Source: Cryptomeria japonica
Lineage: Eukaryota; Streptophyta; Pinopsida; Cupressales; Cupressaceae
DNA: 60,000 bases
Reading direction: 5' to 3'
Assembly: GCF_030272615.1 (NCBI RefSeq)
Contig: NC_081410.1
Span: forward strand, 226,043,415-226,103,414
The position numbers and the translations under genes were made by a program. Below the pieces are notes generated by a model. That model made no database searches and was not told where the DNA came from. It saw only the letters and a list, made by a program, of their open reading frames with translations. Below are positions 24,524-35,124 of this stretch, one piece after another; position 1 is the stretch's first letter; each line of letters opens with the position of its first letter.

Positions 24524-26073
24524 TGTAAATGTCTAAAAATGGTCAACGCTTGCAGAGTCATATTTTAACATTTGTGCATTGCCTTATTTTAGGGTTTTTG
24601 CGTCGCATTAACATTTCTCCTATGATTCGCACTTGGTCTTTATCATTTGCGAGCATCGAGTCATTCTTCTACATTCTTCATTCGTCTCGCTTTCGAATTT
24701 GGTCTTGTCGACAACAATCTTCAATCATGATTTTGATCAATCTTATCCTGTCTCATCAATGTGCGTGCTCATTTGTCATCATTTTGGACATCGTCAATCC
24801 TAATCAGGGTTTTGTTCTCTTATCAATCTTATCATCATGCGATCTATTTGTCATCGATCGTTGTCATTTTCAATCTTATCATCATGCAATCGATTTGTCA
24901 TTGATCGTTGTCGTTTTCAATCTTGTCATCTTGTGATCGATTTGTCATCGATCGAGGTCATTTTCAATCTTGTTGTTTTGCAATCTATTTTGTCATCGAT
25001 CCTTGTCATCTTGTCAATTTTATCATTTTGCGATCGATTTGTCATCGATCGTTGTCTTTCTCAGTCATGTCAATTTGGATCAATTAGTCATTGTTCCTCG
25101 TCAATTGGCGCATTTATCAATCAAATTGCTTCATCAGCATTGGTCCTTTATCAAGTCAGAATCATGATCAAATTGAATCGATATCAATTATCTTTTGTCA
25201 GGACCTAATTGTCATCCTTGCATTTCTAATTCATCTTCTAGGGTTTCATGATTTATTCATTTAACCCTATTTGTTATTTCTCCCTCTAGGATTAATAAAT
25301 TATTTATTTATCCTAAGTCTTCTTGTCACAATTAAATATTTATTTAATTGGCTAATTAATTCCCCCTCTTTTTGTGAATTAATTAATAAATGAATAATTG
25401 TTAATTAATTCACCTAATTTCCTCATTTTCTAATTTCTCCTAATTCCTAATTTCCTAATTTTCATCAATTTCTAATTCCTAATTTCCTAATTTCTAATTC
25501 ATCTAATTTTCAATTTTCTCCTATATTTCTCCTAATTTCATGGGAATGACATAGCAAATTTGTCATAATTTGTCATAATTGACAATCAATCAATTTTGAC
25601 ATAGCAATTTGTCATAATTGTCAATCAATCAATCTTGCATAGAAAGTGTCAATTTGTCATAATTTGTCATAATTGTCATTCTTGATTTGAAATTTCCATT
25701 TGAATCTCCTCATGCTAATCTTGTCTTTTCTCCAATTTGTCTATAAATTGGATGAATTTCTTCAATCAAAGCCTTTGGTCGAATCAATCACGCTTCTAGT
25801 ATTCTTGCGCTACCATCTTGTCTACTTGCTTTCACATCATGCTTATGCACTTGTAGGTGAGATCCACAAACAAAGCTATTTGAAGGAGAAAGAAGGACAA
25901 TGGAGCCACATGAAGGAGACATTCAAGTTTGCAATGGTTTGCATTTGAATTGATGTCTTGTTTTCATGTCTTTATTGAGTGTTTTTAGGATTGTTATCAT
26001 TGCATTTTAGCTTTCGTGATTGAGCTAAACTAATATTGATTTGCTTTGATGATTTCCACATTTCCTAGCTACA
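24524..26073 (+). repeat. 5' LTR of element C
   Basis: This LTR of 1,550 bp closely matches the right LTR at 33,248. It contains a ~48-bp tandem array near 24,830-25,075, a segment of TAATTCCTAATTTCC-like short repeats (25,320-25,520), and repeated TTTGTCATAATT words (25,555-25,675). Open frames in it, such as 24,529-24,936, arise from the tandem array and are not genes. Confidence 0.92.
24825..25075 (+). repeat. Tandem ~48-bp repeats with palindromic cores (LTR of C)
   Basis: About five imperfect copies of a unit like GATCGATTTGTCATCGATCG, followed by a TGTC..TTTTCAATCTTGTCAT stretch, occur here. The core is itself an inverted repeat around TTTGTC (CGATCGAT words on both sides). The same array is present in the right LTR at about 33,560-33,780, so it predates this insertion. 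Confidence 0.85.
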
Positions 26074-26077
26074 TTAA

Positions 26078-26095
26078 TTGGTGAACCCAACGTGA
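26078..26095 (+). promoter_or_regulatory. Putative primer binding site of element C
   Basis: TTGGTGAACCCAACGTGA begins four bases after the left LTR, the place expected for a tRNA primer site. I cannot assign the tRNA with certainty from memory, so the identity of the primer is open. Confidence 0.45.
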
Positions 26096-26184
26096 ACTAA
26101 CCCCCTAACCATGATTTTGAGTTCTTTTGAGTTGATTTGCAGGTGAAAAACCCAAGAAACAGGGTAATGCAGGGCTTTCTGAGA

Positions 26185-26350
26185 ACTTCTGCGTCTGTGT
26201 AGGAGCAATCTGCGCCTGTGTCAAGCATTTTGCGCTTGTGTCAAGGACTTTTGCGCCTGTGTCAAAGGGATATGTGCCTGTGTTACTGCATTTTGTGCTT
26301 GTGTTACTGCATTCTACGCTTGTGTAAGACATTTTGCGCCTGTGTAAGGC
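26185..26350 (+). repeat. ~21-bp minisatellite, GCGCCTGTGTAA-type
   Basis: About eight imperfect copies of a unit like TTTGCGCCTGTGTCAAGGA (variants GCGCTTGTGT, GTGCCTGTGT, ACGCTTGTGT) lie in tandem shortly after the left LTR of element C. Because the period is near a multiple of three, both strands show repetitive open frames. No known protein repeat is recognised. Confidence 0.8.
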
Positions 26351-28217
26351 CAGAAACAGAGGTGAAAATCAATGTTTTTACTTGCAAATTACTTTGTTTG
26401 GCATTTTGTTCTTGTATTTTGGTTTTCTTTGGTACTGATTCTCTGTGCAGAACTTTGGCATTACGTGGGATGAAGACTAAGAATTAAACCACTAACAAAT
26501 CTTATGCAGGTTGCCTTATATTCCAACCAAACTTTGTGTTTGTGATTCATAATTAGGCACCTAGTATTTTTGCTAATTAGGATGGAATGAACATGTGTTT
26601 ACTTTGCTTGTCGAGTTTGACATTGGAGTAGGAGAGTATGCCCTCATCCTTCTTGGGGTGATCAGAAATCCAGATCTTCGATACCATTCTCATGTCTTGG
26701 ATTGTTTGTTACCTTTAGAGGGCCTGCCTTCCTGACCATTTGCTTTTTTTTGCAAGCAAGTGACAATCGTGAGAAGGGAATGACCCAAAGTGAGTACAAC
26801 TAGAATACCTTGGCATTCTAACTCACTATAAATAAATACCTAATGGGCAAAAGCTTTGAAGGAAGGGTTACATGGGAATTGTAGTTACTTGGGAAGTGAT
26901 GACCCTTGGACTCTTTCTCATATCAACATCTAAGTAGGGCCTCACGGTCTAAATCGTGCTTGCGTGACTACATTTGTTTGGTATCTTAGTGGGCCTATGT
27001 CTCAATAAAGCTTGCGTGACACCAAGGAGTAACACTTAACAAAAATCCTTACTAAACACCTTGTATTTAGAAGCCAAAAATCCTTCTAGTTGCTTGAGAA
27101 GGACAAGTTCAGATACTTGGAAGAGATACTAAGTTCACCATGGGGAGATTTCCATGGGGACTGATGCTTGGCTGCCCTGAGAAGTGAGTGTCGTGGAGGG
27201 GAGCCCGTGGGGTCAAGCATCTATGTATTCTCCTTGAATCTCATAACGAGTCTACCTCTCAAGTACCTATTGTCCTTACCTACCATAAGAAATGTGTGAA
27301 TGAGCATGATTGTCTCGAGTCTAAGTTAAAATATCTTGTCATCTTTGCTTGTCAAAAGTGGAGTTGTGTCTCATTTCAAAAACAAGACAAATTGATTCAA
27401 AACAAGGTTAAACACAAGAATATTTCATCCAACAAAGTTCAAAACACCTTCAAACATGGTTGTCAAACATTTTTCAAAATCTTGTCTCAACATTCATGTC
27501 ACTTAGATTTAGGTTCATCCGAGGTTTGCATTTCGCAAATTCATTGTCAACTACCAAGGTTAAGTTTCACTTGGGTCATACTCCTTTGCGTATCAATAAG
27601 GGTCATCCATTTGCATGTGTCCTCTTGCATTAGAGTAACACCATTTCATAATTCAACCTTATGTTTTGTCTTAGGTTGACATTGTCATCCATTTGCATTT
27701 GCATCTTTGTCCTCATAACATTAGGTCACATTTGCATACCCTAGGTCTCTTCATCAAGCTTAGGTCATTATCATATCATATTAGGGTCATTTGCATAGTA
27801 ATTGTCCCTTTGCATATAGTGTCAAAACTAGGTTTTGTCATACTTGAGTAATGCAAATCTTTGATAAACCCTAAGTTATTGTTAGGAAGTCTAGACCTTG
27901 TCAAACTTCTGTCTTTTTGTCATTAATGTCATTTGGTCAAACCTAGCTTAGTATCCAAGCATATAGGGGAGACATTGTCATTTTGTCCTTTTGTCACTTG
28001 GTCCTTTTGTCCTTTGAGGTCTAGACATCATTTCAATTTCCTAAGGGTCTCATTTTTAGAATTGCATTCATGAGTTTGTCAAAATCTTGAAAAAACAACA
28101 AAAACATAGGTTACATTCTTGCCATAGATTGCATTTTTGTCTATTTAGTTTGCATTTAGTTGCATATCATACATCATCCTTTTAAAATCAAAAATCCCAA
28201 AAACATTGCATAGTGAC
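26351..28217 (+). other. Leader region of element C, no recognised gene
   Basis: Nearly 1.9 kb between the minisatellite and the long ORF. An open frame at 27,188-27,679 has no domain and biased codons (many Cys, His and Ser). Short phrases around TTTGTCATTTG/TTGTCACTTGG recur from 27,660 to 28,020. The stretch may be a structured leader of the retrotransposon RNA, but this is not shown. Confidence 0.4.
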
Positions 28218-30992
28218 ATGTCTATTGAAACAAGGTTTCAAGCACCAATGATGCAAAAAAGTTTGACGTATCAATCGATAATGCAATCGAATTTTAATCC
28301 AAGGCAATCACAATTATATCCAACCCAACAACAAGGCAATATCGATCAAACTTTTTATGATGAAACAAGTCTCCAAATACAAAAACTAGAGGAGAAACTA
28401 GCTCAAGAAAATGAGATTTTGGAACAAAGAGTGAAAAACATTGAGAAGAATAGATCACAAATGTCCAAAATGTTTCAAAAATTTCCAGGTCGAAATCCAA
28501 AGATTGAGCCAATTGATGTAAGATCTCTTCTTGAACGATCAAACATACCAGCTCTCCTCTCACAAATAGAGATGATGAAACAATTTCAAGAAAAGAGACA
28601 ACATCAATTTCAACATTATGTGCCTCCACAACAAGAACAAGAAGGTGTTTACTATCAATCACATTTTCAACCATCACAACCAATTGTTCAACAGTTCCAA
28701 CATTTCCAACAGACACAACCAATGGTCCAACATATACAACCAATACAACCAATGGTCCAATTTCAACAATATGTCCAACCAACTATACAATGTCAACAAA
28801 TAGTTCAACCAATGGTGGCATATCAATGTCAACAACCACAATCACAAATTCAAAAACAAAGGTTGTAGCACACACCAACCCAAGTTTCAAACATGTTGGA
28901 ACAATTGAACCAATTATAATATCAAAACATGACATCAAACAAAGACCAAATTCTTGCCAAACAAGTTCAAATTCCAAATACAACCATGTCAAAACCTCGA
29001 AAGAAAGGTGGCTTTATTGCAATGATCGTAAGGAAACTACCAAGTGAGTTCTTTGAGGAAGATCAAGATAATACAATTATGTCTAGCAATGCCTCATCCC
29101 CCCACAAACAAATTGACTCTCTAGTGGCATCTATCCCTACACCTTTAGAAGTTTCACAAGAACCTTCTATATTGTCCTCATCAAACAATACACCCAAGGA
29201 TGCAATTATCCAAGGGCTATCCATAATTGATTGCCAAGATAATCCAGTTCATGATGCACATCCTTGTCATGTTTCAGAAATACAAGACCCAATGCCACCA
29301 TGCACTTTATTGCCATTACCTGTTTTAGAGGACCCCATTCGAAGTCCCTCTTCCTCATGTTCAAGCATTGATTCCTTGCCAGAATCCATCACAAATGTTC
29401 AAAGTGCATTTCCTTCATGCCAAAATATTGATTCCTTGTCAGAATCCTCCATGCATATCCAAAGTCCAACCTCATGTCAAGAGGATAATTTAGAGCATGA
29501 AGAAACGTGTCTTAAAACAGATCAAGATCAAGATCCTGAAACCTTATCATCCCATCCAATTGTTGACCAGGACCCCATGTTCCCAGACACTCGCGATGAT
29601 TCACTTATTCCTGTCAATTCTATCCAAGAACACAATATCCTTTCAAATCCCATTGACATTCCAAATATCCCTTCCATCCTTTCCGATGATCCCAATAAAT
29701 GTCCAGAGCAAAGCAGCTTTAAAGAGGATTCCAATGATCTTCCTCCTTGTCAAGACCCTATCATTCCTTCAGATCCTCCACAAGATCCACTTGTTCCTCC
29801 ATCTCCACGTCCTAATCTAGCATATCCACTCCAAGGTCTCATTTCTTTTGATGATCCCATTATTTCTCCCATTCCATCTCTTGAAGAGCCTGTCATTGAA
29901 CCATGTCCACTACACAATCCTAGTCCCCCTCATGATTCTAACGTGTCAGTGCAAGATGTTCATGAACCCTCAACATGCATAATGGGTTCTTCCACTTTGG
30001 TGCAATCCGATCCACTTCAAGATCTCATTATTTCTCTCATATCATATCCACCTCATAATGGACTCGCGTCTTCTTCCCAAAGAAAAGAGTATCCTACAAG
30101 TCAAGATATTCATAAAGGTAAAGGAGTAGACCTTCGCGAGAAAGAACTCCTCAATATGAAAGAAAATGTTAAGGGTCATGTCTACACAACTCACTCTCAA
30201 GACGTTGGTACCCCTACTAAATCCAACATCCCTTCAAAATCCAAACATATCCCTTCCCCATCATCCCTTCCATCCATCTTAGGTCCTTATATCCCTTCAT
30301 TCTCTATGCAAGGTCAGCAAAGACACACATCTGTGAGAACCTTCCAGTCATCCAAAAGAACTCCATTTCATTCATATCCATCCATGCATTCCTTTCCCCC
30401 TCCAAGCAATTTGGATGCCAAGTATAAAAGTCATAAGTCTAGCAATCCACATGTATTCAAGGATCAACATGTCCAATATAATCAACATGTCAAAACAAAG
30501 AACAATATGATCTATAAAGAAAAAAATATATCCAAAAGGCCACAAAGGCCCACTAAGCAAAATAAAGCAAAGTCAAAATATATATGGGTTCCTAAATCCC
30601 TTGTGCAAGCAATGCACTCCAAGGAACCACAAAAGCATGAAAAATCAAAAACCATGTGGATCCCCAAGAAGCTCCTTGAAGCACAAAAAGAACAACCCAG
30701 ATTGGCATCCAAAATTGCTATTCTTCCATCCAAACTTTCCAAGTCTATTCCTCCACCACCTCCTTCTTCCATTTTGGGTCCTTATGTCCACAAATCCCAA
30801 GCTATTCCTCCATCCAAATCTCACAATCTGAGATACATCTTTCCTCCATCAGTCCATCACCCATCAAGGTGTGTGCCAATGTTGATCTTGCCTTCATTTC
30901 CATCCGCTCAAGCCCAATTCTTCCAATACCCCATCCATTATCCAATGCATATTTTCCATCCTTCGATCCCTTTGATCCAATCCTTTACATAA
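28218..30992 (+). pseudogene. Long ORF of element C, unknown product, two internal stops
   Basis: One frame runs from ATG 28218 to TAA 30992, about 925 codons, broken only by TAG at 28,866 and TAA at 28,917. Reading on both sides of the stops has the same style, so it was one protein. N-terminal part: a probable coiled coil (LEEKLAQENEILEQRVKNIE), then a Gln-rich repeat stretch with QPMVQ and QQ words. Middle: about 400 residues rich in Ser, Pro, Asp and Ile, with duplicated IDSLPES/IDSLSES and ILGPYIP/ILGPYVH. C-terminal part: basic, with YIWVPKSLVQA and MWIPKKLLEA about 25 residues apart. No zinc knuckle, protease or polymerase motif is visible. It could be a divergent gag-like structural protein, or a gene acquired by the element. 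The frame is the only large one in the interior. Confidence 0.6.
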
Positions 30993-31086
30993 ATCCTTGC
31001 CTTAGTTTCATCTTATTTTCCATGTCCTTATCCTACCAACATCTTTGAGCATACTTTTAAAGGTCATGGTCCATTTTTTTTCAAGG

Positions 31087-31250
31087 CTACTATCCAAAAA
31101 AAAAAAAAAGACGCTTGAGTCCTTCTTCCATCCCCTATCATGTGTCCATCTTCTATTCAAAAAGTCAAAAAATAAAAAAAAATAAAAAAGTCAAAATACA
31201 AAAAAAAAAAAGTAAAAAAAAAAAGACAAAAAAAGAAAAAAGTAAAGCAA
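31087..31250 (+). repeat. A-rich low-complexity tract in element C
   Basis: Runs of A interrupted by single G, C or T make up most of this stretch. The Lys-rich reading over it is a composition artefact. Directly after it, GAAAACCTGGCAAA-AGGCG occurs twice (31,268 and 31,310). Confidence 0.8.
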
Positions 31251-31974
31251 AAATAATTCATCCACTGGTGAAAACCTGGCAAATAGGCGCCTTGGGCAAG
31301 TACCGTGATGAAAACCTGGCAAACAGGCGTCATGTGTAATCTATGAACTTCTTGCACACCACACTTGGGGGCAGGTTTCCTCCTTCATATCCTATTGCCC
31401 TTCATTATCCTATCATATCATGTCAATACCCTTCATATCCTATTGTCCCTCATGTCCAGTTTGCCTTTCCACCTTTGATCTTAACAAGGCTGACGATCTT
31501 CATGAGCATCATGCATCTTGTTTGCAGCTTTCAGTCTATCATAGCTTTTGGTCATTTATCCATTTGCTTATTATAACTTTTCATCCATATTCCCTGTCTT
31601 ATTGCAACTTTCTGCCACTATCTTGTAGCCAATCCTAATCTTCAGTCCATGTCCCTTATCCATTCTTGGTCTTTCTTATCCTATCCATATCTTATCACTA
31701 TCCATACACTCTCTTTTTCATTCCTTGATCTTGATCTGACATAAGGACGCAAAATTTAAACATGGTTTCAAAAACCTCTTGACATGTCCCTCATGCCATG
31801 TCACTGTTTTACATTGTCATATCCAGTCTCTTGTCCCATCACGCAATAGCCCTTGAAAATTGCATCTGTATTGTCTCCATGATAAAAGGCCTTTGTCTTC
31901 CCTCTATCCACCAACATTTCAGAAAGCCTATATATTCACCTGTCATATTCCTTGCCTTGCTAGACACTGGGGGC

Positions 31975-32175
31975 AAAAATCATAAAAAATTGAAAAATGT
32001 CCTGAAATAAATCCCTAAAAAATCAAATAATGTCCTGAAAAAATCCAAAAAAAATCAAATAAAGTCCTGAAAAAAATCATAAAAAATCAAATAATGTCGT
32101 GAAAAAATCCAAAAAAATCATATAATGTCCTGAACAAATCCCTAAAAAGTCAAATAAAGTCCTGAAAAAATGAAC
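31975..32175 (+). repeat. ~31-bp minisatellite, GTCCTGAAAAAAATC-type
   Basis: About six copies of a unit with the words GTCCTGAAAAAATCC and AAAAAATCAAATAAT follow each other with a period near 31 bp and minor changes. It lies in the 3' non-coding part of element C. Confidence 0.85.
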
Positions 32176-32179
32176 AAAA

Positions 32180-33233
32180 AAATTGTACACACTCAAAAAG
32201 CAAAACAAAAAAAAATATATATCCTCTTGGTGCATAAGACAGATCATTGAGTATACATCCAACGACACGCAATCACACATTGTGCTTTAATGAAATCATG
32301 CATAAACAAATGAACTTTTTCAATCAAACCAGACATTCAAACTGATCATAATTGTCTTCTCAATCGAACAATCAACATCAATATCACTCGTCCTTGGCAC
32401 ACTATCATGGGTCTTATACAGGGTGTGGTATGCTCGAAACCAGACTGTGTCCTGTCTTAGACGGGGTACCGCATATCCTGAAACCAGACAGCATGATCGT
32501 CCTATCAACACTTTCAACTTTTGACAATGAAGATCAAGATGTTTGTTTGACTTGTTGGAATTAGCGAGTCTTATCATTTATTGATTTATTTTCGATCATG
32601 TTCCTATGTTGATCGATGATGTCACTGAGTGATTTAGAGTGACCGGGATGGTTCATGGTCCCTTTCTTTTTTGTTGTGATTGTTGTTTATGGAATGTTTG
32701 TTACAAACTGGGGCAACTATATCATTGGGTGTCTGTGATAAGTACGTTCACTTTGTGAATGCCACACATACCTCGACCCTTGATGTATGCACCCTAGGAT
32801 GCCTCACTCATTCCTTGTGTACGATGTGTCTGTCTTTTGCAAAAAGGGTTGCATTTCAGCTCTGGCCTTCAATGCCATGATGCTACGCATCCATTTTGCT
32901 ACATTAAATAAAGGTTCTCACCTACAAAGTGCATTAGTGAAAGCAAGTTTTCCTTCATCTCTAACTGTCCTCTATCTAATTTCTTCTTACTAACATTTCT
33001 TCCGTCAGTCTGGTCGCTGTCTTTTGTGCCTTCAATTGCTTGTCCTTTGTGTATCCAATCCCCGATTGTCAGTCTGTTTGCTCCTATCATTTTCTATCAT
33101 TCTTATCGATCAATTGGTCTCTTTTCTGGATGTTTCCGGCCAATTCCTCGAGGGGGCATGCATATGTCATTGTTATTGTCTGGGGCATTTTCATTATTGT
33201 TCTTTGAAACAATGCTTAAAATCGCATTGTCTC
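32180..33233 (+). other. 3' non-coding interior of element C
   Basis: About 1 kb without a recognised domain. Overlapping short open frames occur on both strands. AAACCAGACTGTGTCC and AAACCAGACAGC repeat near 32,430 and 32,480. No pol remnant is seen between the minisatellite and the purine tract. Confidence 0.45.
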
Positions 33234-33247
33234 AAAGAGGGGCAAAA
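33234..33247 (+). promoter_or_regulatory. Polypurine tract of element C
   Basis: AAAGAGGGGCAAAA abuts the right LTR start TGTAGACG. This is the usual place and composition of the plus-strand primer, and it fixes the element's orientation as plus. Confidence 0.8.
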
Positions 33248-34764
33248 TGTAGACGTCTAAAAATGGTCAACGCTTGCGGAGTCATATTTTAACATTTGCA
33301 CATTGCCTTATTTTAGGGTTTTTGCGTTGCATTAACATTTCTCTTATGATTCGCACTTGGTCTTTATCATTTGCGAGCATCAAGTCATTCTTCTGCATTC
33401 TTCATTCATTTCGCTTTCGAATTTGGTCTTGTCGACAACAATCTTCAGTCATGATTTTGGTCAATCTTATCCTGTCGCATCAATGTGTGTGCTCATTTGT
33501 CATCATTTTGGACATCGTCAATCCTAATTAGGGTTTTGTCCTCTTATCAATCTTATCATCATGCAATCGATTTGTCATCGATCGTTGTCGTTTTCAATCT
33601 TATCATCATGCGATCGATTTGTCATCGATCGTTGTCGTTTTCAATCTTGTCATCTTGCGATCGATTTGTCATCGATCGAGGTCATTTTCAATCTTGTCAT
33701 TTTGCAATCTATTTTGTCATCGATCCTTGTCATCTTGTCAATTTTATCATTTTGCGATCGATTTGTCATCGATCGTTGTCTTTCTCAATCATGTCAATTT
33801 GGATCAATTAGTCATTGTTCCTCATCAATTGGCGCATTTATCAATCAAATTGCTTCATCAGCATTGGTCCTTTATCAAGTCAGAATCATGATCAAATCGA
33901 ATCGATATCAATTATCTTTTGTCAGGACCTAATTGTCATCCTTGCATTTCTAATTCATCTTCTAGGGTTTCATGATTTATTCATTTAACCCTGTTTGTTA
34001 TTTCTCCCTGTAGGACTAATAAATTATTTATTTATCCTAAGTCTTCTTGTCACAATTAAATATTTATTTAATTGGCTAATTAATTCCCTCTCTTTTTGTG
34101 AATTAATTAATAAATGAAGAATTGTTAATTAATTCACCTAATTTCCTCATTTTCTAATTTCTCCTAATTCCTAATTTCCTAATTTCCTAATTTCTAATTC
34201 ATCTAATTTTTTTATTTTCTCCTATATTTCTCCTAATTTCATGGGAATGACATAGCAAATTTGTCATAATTGACAATCAATCAATTTTGACATAGCAATT
34301 TGTCATAATTGTCAATCAATCAATCTTGCATAGAAAGTGTCAATTTGTCATAATTTGTCATAATTGTCATTCTTGATTTGAAATTTTCATTCGAATCTCC
34401 TCATGCTAATCTTGTCTTTTCTCCAATTTGTCTATAAATTGGATGAATTTCTTCAATCAAAACCTCTGGTCGAATCAATCACGCTTCTAGTATTCTTGCA
34501 CTACCATCTTGTCTACTTGCTTTCACATCATGCTTATGCACTAGTAGGTGAGATCCACAAACAAAGCTATTTGAAGGAGAAAGAAGGACAATGGAGCCAC
34601 ATGAAGGAGATATTCAAGTTTGCAATGGTTTGTGTTTGAATTGATGTCTTGTTTTCATGTCTTTATTGAGTGTTTTTAGGATTGTTATCATTGCATTTTA
34701 GCTTTCGTGATTGAGCTAGACTAATATTGATTTGCTTTGATGATTTCCACATTTCCTAGCTACG
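33248..34764 (+). repeat. 3' LTR of element C
   Basis: It starts TGTAGACGTCT where the left copy has TGTAAATGTCT, and matches the left LTR closely to the end CTAGCTACG (left copy CTAGCTACA). The ~48-bp tandem array and the TTTGTCATAATT words are conserved, with one block fewer, which accounts for the shorter length. Confidence 0.92.
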
Positions 34765-34800
34765 AGTAGTAATGAACAACCATATCCAACAATTCCAACA

Positions 34801-35124
34801 ATACCCCCCTTTGGCATTGATGGCAACATATGAATGTGAAAAACATTCAATGCAAAGAAAGAAGATATCACCAACAAACTCCCCCTAAGATCAAGATAGA
34901 TAATGCAATTTTTCACATGATCTCTCTCCCCCTTTGACAACAACGCCAAAGATCTCCAAAACATAAAATCAAACTCATTCCCAAAATAGAAACTTGAATC
35001 TCTCTCCCCCTGGGACACACAACCAAATAAACAGACTACTCTAGCAAAGGAGCAACATCAACACACCAATCTAGATAAAATAATAAGGCTCTAAAATCCA
35101 CCAAATTGATGCAACTCAATGCAT
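34801..35124 (-). promoter_or_regulatory. 3' UTR and purine tract of copia B
   Basis: Read on the minus strand, the sequence after the end of RNase H leads to GCCAAAGGGGGG at 34,804-34,815, directly before the LTR start. This is the plus-strand primer tract. Several CTCTCCCCCT words on the plus strand (minus: AGGGGGAGAG) suggest additional purine tracts. Confidence 0.65.

Larger units (their letters stand above)
24524..34764 (+). mobile_element. LTR element C, non-autonomous, with unknown ORF
   Basis: The element is 10.2 kb long with LTRs of 1,550 and about 1,517 bp that begin TGTA and end CTAGCTACA (right copy CTAGCTACG). A purine tract AAAGAGGGGCAAAA precedes the right LTR, and a primer-site-like segment follows the left one, so it reads on the plus strand. 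It is inserted in the 3' LTR of copia B. Flanking 5-mers are AACAG and AGTAG, a poor match. The 7.2-kb interior has no recognisable protease, RT, RNase H or integrase, but carries a long unknown ORF and several tandem repeats. It resembles a large non-autonomous (LARD-like) element, possibly of Ty3/gypsy origin. The superfamily is an inference from the purine tract and LTR style. Confidence 0.85.

Noticed and set aside
24825-25075. Regularly spaced repeats resembling a CRISPR array.
   Set aside because: Units are contiguous and imperfect, spacers are not unique, and the array lies in a plant LTR.
24529-25208. Overlapping open frames of 123-135 codons in the LTR of element C.
   Set aside because: They fall in the ~48-bp tandem array and recur in the other LTR. 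The proteins are repeats of Ile, Cys, Ser and Arg words with no domain.
28294-28782. Minus-strand open frame of 162 codons rich in Val.
   Set aside because: It is the antisense shadow of the Gln-rich part of the long ORF in element C.
31115-31339. Lys-rich open frame.
   Set aside because: It is a translation of an A-rich low-complexity tract.
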